From an uncultured Candidatus Melainabacteria bacterium (GTDB lineage: Bacteria; Cyanobacteriota; Vampirovibrionia; Gastranaerophilales; Gastranaerophilaceae), in contig CAKUUX010000013.1 of NCBI GenBank assembly GCA_934693165.1, positions 1 through 47,630 on the forward strand: DNA of 47,630 nucleotides. Reading direction: 5' to 3'. The translations under genes were made by a program, and so were the position numbers. Shown here piece after piece: positions 40,434 through 47,139 of the stretch; the first letter of the stretch is position 1; the number at the start of each line of letters is the position of its first letter. Under the pieces are notes generated by a model. That model was not told the origin of the DNA. It made no database searches and was given only the letters and a program-made list of their open reading frames with translations.

Positions 40434-41855
40434 ATGGAAATTTTAAAAAACAATAAAAATACAATAATTTACTTAATCTTTCTAGTTTTGTTCATAATTT
40501 GTGGATATTTTGTAGGTATCAACCACGAATCTTGGGCAGACGAAGCTCAACATTGGCTTCTTGCTAGAGATTGTGGAATATTAGAGCTCATTAACCAAAG
40601 ATTAAAATATGAAGGTCATCCTTTACTTTGGTATTTAATTTTAAAAGTTTTTATATTTTTTAAACTACCTTATGAAAAATTTTTTATTATACCTTTAATT
40701 TTTTCTAGCATCGGGGTTTATATTCTGTTTTTCAAAATTAAATTTCCGATGATTTTGAAAATTTTTACACCATTTACGTATTATATTTTTTATCAATATT
40801 CAATTATATCAAGAAGTTATTGTCTTATTTTTCCTACACTTACTTTAACAGCATGGTTTTGGAAAGATAGATTTTATCACCCTTTTAGATATTTAACTTG
40901 TTTAATTTTGTTATTCAACATTTGTTTTTATACGCAAGTTTTAGCAGTATGTTTAATTTTGTATTATTTTTATGAAGCTATAAAAAGAGAATATTTCAAA
41001 ACAAAAACTCCTGAAATGATTTTATTTTTCAGTATTTTTGCATTTTTTATTTTGTTAAACTTATACATTCTTCATCCTGCTTCAGATTTTCCATTCAAAG
41101 CTTATTGTCATTTTAGAAGTTTTGAAATAGAAAAAGTATTTAATATTTTTGCTCTTTCGGCTTTTGCAACAAAAATTTCTTTACCAATAACAATTTTATC
41201 AATATTTTTATACTTTGTTTTACCAATCACTTTTTATAAAAATTTTGGAAATTCATTTTTATATTTTTATCTTGTGACAATTCAACTTATAGTTTATACT
41301 CTTTTTTACTATCAAGACTGGCATTTTGGAATTATTTTTCTTATCTTAATATTCACTTTTTGGCTTGGATATGAGAGCAACTTTAAAACTGATAAAAAAG
41401 GAAAAATCTTTTTAGTAATTTTAACAATGATAATTGGTATTCAAATAAATTGGACTGTTATTTCTTCAATTTATGATATCAAAAATCCTTATTGTGCATC
41501 TAAAAATGTCGCTGGATTTTTAAAAGAAAATAATTACGATAAAAATAAAATTTATATGTTAGGATATAGACCAATTGCAATAAATCCATATTTTGACAAA
41601 AATCTTTATCAAAATTCAACACAGAATAAATCTTTTTATATTTGGCAAAAGAGACCTAATGAAAAATTAAAAATCTCTAACCCTGAAATATTTATAGTCG
41701 CAAAACAACGTAGATTTGATGATGAAACATTTTTTGAAGTTGTTGAAAATGATAATTACAAAAAATATAATTTTGAAGGAAACATGGTTTTTAAAAACAA
41801 TATTAGAGAAAGTAATGCGTTCTTTGTCTATGTCAGAAAAGATTTAATAAAATAA
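40434..41855 (+). CDS. Multi-pass membrane protein, GT-C glycosyltransferase-like
   Basis: 473 aa with about ten hydrophobic helices. The first loop carries NHESWADEAQHWLLARD (near 30-46) and YEGHPLLWYLI, a pattern seen in dolichyl/undecaprenyl-phosphate-sugar-dependent GT-C enzymes where the acidic DE acts near the lipid donor. The C-terminal ~120 residues are soluble. Such enzymes transfer sugars outside the membrane, for example to lipid A or glycans. Substrate unknown. The gene is poor in Gly/Ala and very rich in Phe/Ile/Tyr/Lys, reflecting the AT content. Confidence 0.75.
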   Translation: MEILKNNKNTIIYLIFLVLFIICGYFVGINHESWADEAQHWLLARDCGILELINQRLKYEGHPLLWYLILKVFIFFKLPYEKFFIIPLIFSSIGVYILFFKIKFPMILKIFTPFTYYIFYQYSIISRSYCLIFPTLTLTAWFWKDRFYHPFRYLTCLILLFNICFYTQVLAVCLILYYFYEAIKREYFKTKTPEMILFFSIFAFFILLNLYILHPASDFPFKAYCHFRSFEIEKVFNIFALSAFATKISLPITILSIFLYFVLPITFYKNFGNSFLYFYLVTIQLIVYTLFYYQDWHFGIIFLILIFTFWLGYESNFKTDKKGKIFLVILTMIIGIQINWTVISSIYDIKNPYCASKNVAGFLKENNYDKNKIYMLGYRPIAINPYFDKNLYQNSTQNKSFYIWQKRPNEKLKISNPEIFIVAKQRRFDDETFFEVVENDNYKKYNFEGNMVFKNNIRESNAFFVYVRKDLIK

Positions 41856-41897
41856 ACTTTTGATATATAATAATTACAAAAAAGAGGAATTTTTTAT

Positions 41898-43226
41898 ATG
41901 AAAAAAACATTAGTAAAATACCCATTCTTAACACAAGATGTAGAAGTTTACGAACAAGATAACGGACACAAAATTGTTTTAGCTCATAAAGAAGGTGGTT
42001 TAGTAAATATCAGCTCATGGGTTAAAACAGGTTCTATCAATGAAAACGATGAAAACAACGGCATTTCACATTTTCTTGAACACTTAATGTTTAAAGGCAC
42101 ACATAAACACAAAGCTGGAGATTTTGATAGAATTCTTGAAGCAAAAGGTGCTATCGTAAATGCTGCAACGTGGAAAGACTATACTTTTTACTATGTAACT
42201 TTACCAAAAGGTGTTGGCAACAAAGATTTTTACGAAGCAATCGAACTTCACGCTGATATGATGATTGACCCAATTCTTCCTCCTGAAGAAATTGGACCAG
42301 AATTTGACTTAAACGATAAAAATGTAAAAGACAAACGTGAAAGACACGTTGTAATTGAAGAAATTAGAATGCGTGAAGACCAACCTTGGACAAAGGTTTA
42401 TAATACAGTAAATCATAATATGTACACATCTCATCCATACAAAAGGGATGTAATCGGAACAGCTCAAATTATCTCACAAGTTCCACAATCTGCTATTATG
42501 AATTACTACAAAACTCACTACACACCAAACAATATTACAACTATTATCGTAGGTGAATTTGACCACGAAGAAATTTTAAATAAGGTTATCAAAGAATTTG
42601 ATTGGAAAGGTAGAGAAAATTACCAAAACCCAACTTATGAAATTGATAAACCTACTCAACACACAAAATATATTGAAAACACAGCTCACATTAATTCAGC
42701 ATTTTTAATGTTTGGATATCTTGGACCAGTTGCAAAAGATTTGAAAAACACAATTATGCTTGATATGTTGGCAATAATTTTAGGTGACGGTTCAAGTTGT
42801 AGATTAAACCAAAACTTGATTGAAAAACCTAAAAATCCTATTTTCAATATGATTAACGCAGAACATTATATCTTCAAAGATGGAACGAACTTCTTTGTAC
42901 AAGGTAATTTTAAACCTGAAAAGAAAGACGAAGCTTTAAAAGAAGTAAAAGCTGAGTTAGAAAAAATTAAAGAAGATATTACAGAAGCAGAATTTAAAAA
43001 AGCTGTTAAAAAGACTAAATCTAAATTTGCTTATAATGCAGAAACAGTTTCTGAAATTGGTGAAAACATTGGTTACTATATGACAGTATGTGATGATTTA
43101 GCGCTTGTTTCTGATTATTTAAATGTATTAGAACACATTACTATTGATGATTTAAAAGACTGTGCAAAAAGATATTTTAATATCGAAAACGCAACAATTT
43201 CAGTTTTATTGCCTGAGCGTGAGTGA
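41898..43226 (+). CDS. M16 family zinc metallopeptidase
   Basis: 442 aa. The inverted zinc motif HFLEHLMFKGT (HxxEH, near 59-69) and the distal Glu in VVIEEIRMRED (near 151) are intact, so this is a catalytic subunit. The second, non-catalytic half includes NAETVSEIGENIGYY. No signal peptide is visible, so it may act in the cytoplasm. M16 enzymes process or degrade short peptides. A GAGG site precedes ATG. No second M16 gene is adjacent. Confidence 0.94.
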   Translation: MKKTLVKYPFLTQDVEVYEQDNGHKIVLAHKEGGLVNISSWVKTGSINENDENNGISHFLEHLMFKGTHKHKAGDFDRILEAKGAIVNAATWKDYTFYYVTLPKGVGNKDFYEAIELHADMMIDPILPPEEIGPEFDLNDKNVKDKRERHVVIEEIRMREDQPWTKVYNTVNHNMYTSHPYKRDVIGTAQIISQVPQSAIMNYYKTHYTPNNITTIIVGEFDHEEILNKVIKEFDWKGRENYQNPTYEIDKPTQHTKYIENTAHINSAFLMFGYLGPVAKDLKNTIMLDMLAIILGDGSSCRLNQNLIEKPKNPIFNMINAEHYIFKDGTNFFVQGNFKPEKKDEALKEVKAELEKIKEDITEAEFKKAVKKTKSKFAYNAETVSEIGENIGYYMTVCDDLALVSDYLNVLEHITIDDLKDCAKRYFNIENATISVLLPERE

Positions 43227-43259
43227 GCAAGACAGAATAAGAAAATAATTTAAAATAAT

Positions 43260-43297
43260 AAAAGAGGGCGAGGTTTTTCAAAACCTCGCCCTCTTTT
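43260..43297. terminator. 18-bp perfect hairpin between convergent genes
   Basis: AAAAGAGGGCGAGGTTTT and AAAACCTCGCCCTCTTTT with a TC loop: the GAGGGCGA core of the family with a different inner stem. It serves the M16 gene and the 66-aa gene. Confidence 0.85.
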
Positions 43298-43308
43298 AAT
43301 TAAAACTT

Positions 43309-43509
43309 TTAGTTTTCTTCAATAATATCTACGATTAAATCGCCGTAGTTATTAACGTGACCTGTTGTTTCTTCTAATGAATATTTGAAGTTTGGATCTT
43401 TTGCTAATTCTTCTTCAATTCTTTTATCAGCTTCGTCCAAATCTTTGTAGTCACCTAACAAAACTTTTGCATCATAAACATTTTTTTCTTTTTTATAAAC
43501 GTGATACAT
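43309..43509 (-). CDS. 66-aa acidic protein of unknown function
   Basis: MYHVYKKEKNVYDAKVLLGDYKDLDEADKRIEEELAKDPNF..., ending VDIIEEN. The pattern (short strands around a helix DEADKRIEEELAK) is a small α/β unit without a recognised family. AAAGGGGTGC precedes ATG. It is monocistronic, ending at the shared hairpin. Confidence 0.7.
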   Translation of the reverse strand: MYHVYKKEKNVYDAKVLLGDYKDLDEADKRIEEELAKDPNFKYSLEETTGHVNNYGDLIVDIIEEN

Positions 43510-43602
43510 ATTGCACCCCTTTTCTTTTTTCTGTAATTATATTTTATACTAAAAAAATTATTTTGATAAAAATTTAACTTTTAATTAATAAAACTCTTGA
43601 GG

Positions 43603-43608
43603 TAAAAT
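43603..43608 (+). promoter_or_regulatory. -10 box directly before the uracil-DNA glycosylase gene
   Basis: TAAAAT, AAAAAT, ATG at 43615: the same arrangement and bases as before the GT2 gene at 9898. Confidence 0.5.
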
Positions 43609-43614
43609 AAAAAT

Positions 43615-44202
43615 ATGGAAAAAGAATTAGCCGAAATAAGAGAAAAATGTTTAAAATGCGAAAAATGTCCCTTGTCAAAAACTCGCACAAATGTTGTTTT
43701 TTCAGATGGAAAAGCAAATCATAATCTTATGCTAATTGGTGAAGCTCCTGGGTATTGGGAAGATGTAAAAGGGAAACCTTTTGTTGGAAAAGCAGGACAA
43801 CTTTTAGACAAAATCTTTGCTTGTGTAGGACTTTCACGTGAAAAAGATGTTTATATCTGCAATACAATAAAATGTCGTCCACCCGAAAATAGAAACCCTT
43901 TACCCGAAGAAAAAGAGGCGTGCAGAGAATATTTGGATGAACAAATTAGAATTATTAATCCAAAAATCATGCTACTTTGTGGTGGTGTCGCTGTTCAATC
44001 TATTCTTGGAAATATTGGTGGAATCACAAGAGTTAGAGGAAAATGGTTTGACGGTAAAAAATATGGATTTGAAAATACAAAAATTATGCCAATTTTTCAC
44101 CCATCTTATCTTTTGAGAAATGATTCACGCGAAAAAGGAAGCCCTAAATGGCTTATGTGGCAGGATATTCAAGAAATAAAACGTGAATACGATAAATTAT
44201 AA
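43615..44202 (+). CDS. Family 4 uracil-DNA glycosylase (iron-sulfur type)
   Basis: Removes uracil from DNA. 195 aa, with Cys ligands CEKC (15-18) and two further Cys in CNTIKC...EACREYL for a 4Fe-4S cluster. Motif A GEAPGYWEDVKGKPFVGKAGQLLD (near 43-66) has the catalytic acidic position, and motif B HPSYLLRN (near 163) the His. It is typical of thermophile, cyanobacterial and clostridial UDGs. Confidence 0.94.
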   Translation: MEKELAEIREKCLKCEKCPLSKTRTNVVFSDGKANHNLMLIGEAPGYWEDVKGKPFVGKAGQLLDKIFACVGLSREKDVYICNTIKCRPPENRNPLPEEKEACREYLDEQIRIINPKIMLLCGGVAVQSILGNIGGITRVRGKWFDGKKYGFENTKIMPIFHPSYLLRNDSREKGSPKWLMWQDIQEIKREYDKL

Positions 44203-44499
44203 TTAGGCTTTTTGATTAAAATTAATCATCATTTTGTTGTAATCACCAAGAATTGTCGCACCTTTTCTTTTTTCAATCATTTTTTCCATTTCAGAAGAAG
44301 AAACTGTATAGAATTTGTTTGATGCAACTGATTCTGTTTTAGCCTTTTGTTCTTCAACTTGGCGAAGCTTTGCCATATCAATAGACTTGTTACCAGTTGG
44401 TTGAATACCATAAGCCAAAAGTCGACGCATAATTTCTTTTTCTTCTGCATCAACAGTACAACCTAGACTAAATGAACTTGTAATATTACCGATACGCAT
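44203..44499 (-). CDS. 98-aa lineage-specific protein
   Basis: MRIGNITSSFSLG start, then a helical region (DAEEKEIMRRLLAYGIQPTGNKSIDMAKLRQVEEQKAK) and SSSEMEKMIEKRKGATIL. I do not recognise it. The opening resembles that of the 236-aa protein (MRIQAVTPSF). Its stop codon abuts that of the glycosylase gene, tail to tail. An HLR1-like repeat lies 41-59 nt upstream. Confidence 0.7.
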   Translation of the reverse strand: MRIGNITSSFSLGCTVDAEEKEIMRRLLAYGIQPTGNKSIDMAKLRQVEEQKAKTESVASNKFYTVSSSEMEKMIEKRKGATILGDYNKMMINFNQKA

Positions 44500-44539
44500 A
44501 TCTGCCTTATCGGTTAAAAAAGCTTAAACTTAATATTTT

Positions 44540-44558
44540 GTTAAAAAAGTTTTACAAA
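44540..44558 (+). promoter_or_regulatory. HLR1-like direct repeat upstream of the 98-aa gene
   Basis: GTTAAAAA, AGT, TTTACAAA with an 11-bp period and one mismatch in the first hexamer; the orientation relative to the gene is the same as at the other small genes. Confidence 0.35.
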
Positions 44559-44568
44559 AGAATAATGT

Positions 44569-44907
44569 TTAATCTTTATACCATGGTTTAAAATGTTCTA
44601 TTTCTTTCAATAATTCATTATAATTTCCTTTAAATTGCAAACATCTATCATCAATATATAGCCAGCAAAGATCTTTTTTGTCTGTAATATCAATGATATA
44701 TTTATCTAACTTGTTTTCTATCAACCATTTAGCTGTTAATAATTTATTTCTTGTTGTAAAAATTTTAATATCATAATTTTTTGATAAAACATTTAAAAAT
44801 TTATTTGCACCTTTTAAAATAGGTGGAATAGAGTCTTCTATAAAATAACCGTGGTAGGTATTTAAGACTCCATCTAAATCTATTAAAAGTATTTTTTTAT
44901 AATACAT
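44569..44907 (-). CDS. Small HAD-superfamily phosphatase-like protein
   Basis: 112 aa with motif I LIDLDGVLNTY (8-18), motif II IFTTRNK, and a motif IV-like YIDDRCLQF near 88-96. There is no cap domain. The size and layout recall short HAD proteins found in phages and accessory regions, with possible nucleotide or polynucleotide substrates. AAGGAAAAA precedes ATG. It is divergent from a Cro/C1 regulator, 107 bp apart. Confidence 0.75.
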   Translation of the reverse strand: MYYKKILLIDLDGVLNTYHGYFIEDSIPPILKGANKFLNVLSKNYDIKIFTTRNKLLTAKWLIENKLDKYIIDITDKKDLCWLYIDDRCLQFKGNYNELLKEIEHFKPWYKD

Positions 44908-45002
44908 TATTTTTCCTTAAATTAGAATTAAAAGTTATATATTATATATAATAGTATATTAAATATAGTATATCAAGGATAAATTAATTTTATAATATTT
45001 TG

Positions 45003-45008
45003 TATTAT
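45003..45008 (+). promoter_or_regulatory. -10 box directly before the Cro/C1 gene
   Basis: TATTAT, 6 nt, ATG at 45015. An alternative TATAAT at 44991 would give a leader of about 12 nt. Confidence 0.35.
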
Positions 45009-45014
45009 AAAAGC

Positions 45015-45227
45015 ATGGATAAAGAGCAAATTTTGAATAAAATATCTGAAAATATACGTATTGAAAGATTAAAAAAGAGATATTCACAAGAAAAACTTTC
45101 CGATATGGCAGATATTACACAAAAATACTTAAATTATATAGAAAATAAAAAAGCAAACCCAAGTATCATTGTGGTAATAAAAATTTGTAATGCACTAGAC
45201 ATAACTTTAAATGATTTATTAAAATAG
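45015..45227 (+). CDS. Cro/C1-type helix-turn-helix regulator
   Basis: 70 aa, single HTH_3 domain: ISENIRIERLKKRYSQEKLSDMADITQKYLNYIENKKANPSI then CNALDITLNDLL. I use ATG 45015; a TTG at 45000 would add five residues. It diverges from the HAD gene, and the AT-only gap holds repeated ATAGTATAT units at about 44951 and 44965, possible binding sites. It is a distinct protein from the regulator at 18403. Confidence 0.85.
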   Translation: MDKEQILNKISENIRIERLKKRYSQEKLSDMADITQKYLNYIENKKANPSIIVVIKICNALDITLNDLLK

Positions 45228-45244
45228 TATGCAAAGTTGGAAAG

Positions 45245-45262
45245 ATGCTGAAATAAGTTCAG
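45245..45262. repeat. Variant copy of the CCTGAA/TTCAGG palindrome
   Basis: AAGATGCTGAAATAAGTTC then AGC: the same as the repeats flanking the GIY-YIG gene, but with GCTGAA/TTCAGC in place of CCTGAA/TTCAGG, so the pairing is kept. Confidence 0.6.
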
Positions 45263-45300
45263 CAAGATGCAGAAGGGTATGACAAAACTGTCATTTTCAT

Positions 45301-45403
45301 TTAAAAGCATTTTCAACTGGGCTACTTGCAATAAAAAAAAGAGTCCGAAGACTCTTTTTAAAAAACGCGCGAGGCAAGATTCGAACTCACGACCTTTTGG
45401 TTC
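45301..45403 (-). repeat. 103-bp tandem repeat unit A (contains tRNA-Arg 3' half)
   Basis: Nearly identical to 45494-45596. Each unit holds a tRNA 5'-end remnant (CAACTGGGCTACTTGC on the plus strand), a terminator and the 3' half of tRNA-Arg. The differences are a few substitutions and A-run length changes. Confidence 0.85.
45337..45358 (-). terminator. Terminator after the broken tRNA-Arg copy
   Basis: Minus strand AAAAGAGTC-TTCG-GACTCTTTT followed by T; the unit A version. Confidence 0.8.
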
Positions 45404-45462
45404 AAGGACTCCATTAAAACGATTGAGTATCGTTTTAATGGAGCAAACGCTCTATCAATGCG
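45365..45462 (-). pseudogene. Broken tRNA-Arg with a palindrome in the anticodon loop
   Basis: The T arm, 3' acceptor and 3' anticodon stem match the intact tRNA at 45559-45632 (one change in the T stem). In place of the anticodon bases there are 40 bp containing a perfect 14-bp inverted repeat (45409-45422 and 45430-45443). The 5' acceptor and most of the D arm no longer pair. It is not expected to be functional. The rest of 45228-45558 is repeat sequence with no gene. Confidence 0.8.
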
Positions 45463-45493
45463 ACCATGAAAAATCTATAAATTTCAAAATAGA

Positions 45494-45632
<139 letters not shown>

Positions 45633-45656
45633 ATTTATTCTATTTTCCGCTTTCTT

Positions 45657-45671
45657 CCAGTTGGATAGAGC
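45657..45671. repeat. Inverted copy of the tRNA-Arg D arm in its own 5' flank
   Basis: CCAGTTGGATAGAGC on the plus strand is the exact complement of the D-arm segment inside the tRNA (45607-45621), 25 bp upstream of the tRNA 5' end. A precursor transcript could fold a 15-bp helix through the D arm. Confidence 0.7.
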
Positions 45672-45733
45672 TATTAATCTAACTCTGTTAAACTTTTACT
45701 CTTGTCTTCACCTAATCGTAAAAGATTTAACGG

Positions 45734-45758
45734 CTCAACTGAGTTACTCACGCATTTA
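45734..45758 (-). pseudogene. Fragment of a tRNA 5' end
   Basis: Minus strand AAATGCGTGAGTAACTCAG then TTG aligns with the 5' flank and start of tRNA-Arg (AAATGCGCGAGTAGCCCAG then TTG). The 3' part is missing. Nothing else is identifiable in 45672-45837. Confidence 0.5.
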
Positions 45759-45837
45759 TTTGAACTTTATTTAACAAGACATTCGCCTTATCAACAATAT
45801 TATCTTATCAAATAAAGTTTTTTTATCAAGTTTTTAA

Positions 45838-46488
45838 TTATGTATTAAATATTCTATCACCTGCATCGCCCATGCCTGGGATGATATAACCTTTTTCATT
45901 GATACCTTCGTCAACTGATGCAGTAATAATTTCTACATTTGGATATTTTTCATGAATATTTTTAATACCTTCAGGTGCTGCCATTATACAAATAACTTTA
46001 ATATTTTCCATTGGAATATTTTTATCTGCATAAAGTTTAATAGCTTCTAATAAAGAATTACCTGTAGCAAGCATTGGGTCAGTGATATAAATATAGAATT
46101 TTTCTGGATTTGGGGCTTCCATAGGAACTTTATTATAATACCAAACAGGTTTCAAAGTTTTTTCATCTCTATACATACCAATATGTCTAATACATGCTTG
46201 AGGCAAGATATCAATTGCTTCATCAGTAAAGATTAAACCAGCTCTCAAGATAGGTGAAATGATAATATTAATATCTTCTTCAACTGTTTTTACTTTTGTT
46301 TTTACAACTGGTGTTTCGATTTCTTTTTCAACAAGTGGTAAATTTTTTGCAGCTTCATAAAGCAAAACTCTAGTAATTTTTCTTGTTGCAATTCTTACGC
46401 CTTGAGAATCAGTATTTTTATCTCTCATTTTACATAAATTAATAAAAATAACTGGATTTTCAATAATTCTTACTTTGTTATCTTCCAT
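45838..46488 (-). CDS. upp: Uracil phosphoribosyltransferase
   Basis: Salvages uracil to UMP using PRPP. 216 aa; ISPILRAGLIFTDEAIDILP near 88-107, the PRPP loop YITDPMLATGNSLLEAI near 133-149 and the C-terminal PGMGDAGDRIFNT, which binds uracil. A slightly extended N-terminus has the standard RxATRKITRVLLYEAAK. It starts 1 bp after the MCE gene stop. Confidence 0.97.
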   Translation of the reverse strand: MEDNKVRIIENPVIFINLCKMRDKNTDSQGVRIATRKITRVLLYEAAKNLPLVEKEIETPVVKTKVKTVEEDINIIISPILRAGLIFTDEAIDILPQACIRHIGMYRDEKTLKPVWYYNKVPMEAPNPEKFYIYITDPMLATGNSLLEAIKLYADKNIPMENIKVICIMAAPEGIKNIHEKYPNVEIITASVDEGINEKGYIIPGMGDAGDRIFNT

Positions 46489-46489
46489 T

Positions 46490-47128
46490 CTATTCTCCTT
46501 TTATATTTTTATTTTTGTCTAAATTTTCCAACTTTTTTTGTGTTTGGTCAAGATTTTTATCAAAATCTTTTAAACCTTTTAGCATATCTTTATTGTTTGC
46601 AGAACCTGATGCGTCAATTTTGTTTTTAGAAACTTCACCACCAAAATAAGACATTCTATAAGTAATAGAAGAAATTTTATCAAACATATCATCAATCAAA
46701 CTTACAGCATCGCCCAATCTTTTTGGAGCTTGAACAACCAAATATGCTTCTCCTCTTTTTGTATCGTCATTTGGTGGATAAACAACAAGTGATTTTGAAC
46801 CACCTAAGCCACTGAATTCAACTGTTACAATAGCGCCTTTTGGTAATTCTAAGTCTTTTTTATTTAAAGTGAACTGTACAAAAACTTCGTTATCAATAAT
46901 TTTAACTCTATCGACATACCCAATAGGAACGCCCATCATATTAACAGCAGAACCAACAATCACGCCATCAACATCTGGCATAAAAATTTGATATGTATTA
47001 TACGCCCTATCATGTTTGGCTTTTATAAATAAAATAACATTTGCTAAAACTATAAAAATCAAAAACCAAATAGCGAGTTCTATAACCCAATGAAAAGCTT
47101 TCTTAGTTTTGATTTTATTACTTAGCAT
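46490..47128 (-). CDS. MCE/MlaD-domain protein
   Basis: 212 aa. One N-terminal membrane helix (WVIELAIWFLIFIVLANVILFI, near 14-35) anchors a periplasmic MCE domain (about 50-130: VDGVIVGSAVNMMGVPIGYVDRVKI..., FSGLGGSKSLVVYPP). The C-terminal region is helical (DDMFDKISSITYR; DFDKNLDQTQKKLENLDK) and probably forms a tube or coiled coil. MCE proteins carry lipids between membranes with an ABC transporter, implying a diderm cell; the ABC partners are not in the window. Confidence 0.9.
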   Translation of the reverse strand: MLSNKIKTKKAFHWVIELAIWFLIFIVLANVILFIKAKHDRAYNTYQIFMPDVDGVIVGSAVNMMGVPIGYVDRVKIIDNEVFVQFTLNKKDLELPKGAIVTVEFSGLGGSKSLVVYPPNDDTKRGEAYLVVQAPKRLGDAVSLIDDMFDKISSITYRMSYFGGEVSKNKIDASGSANNKDMLKGLKDFDKNLDQTQKKLENLDKNKNIKGE

Positions 47129-47139
47129 TTTTTCTTAAC

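Noticed and set aside
45404..45443. A self-splicing intron in tRNA-Arg
   Set aside because: The 40-bp insert is a plain hairpin, far too short for group I or II introns, and the 5' half of the tRNA is destroyed.
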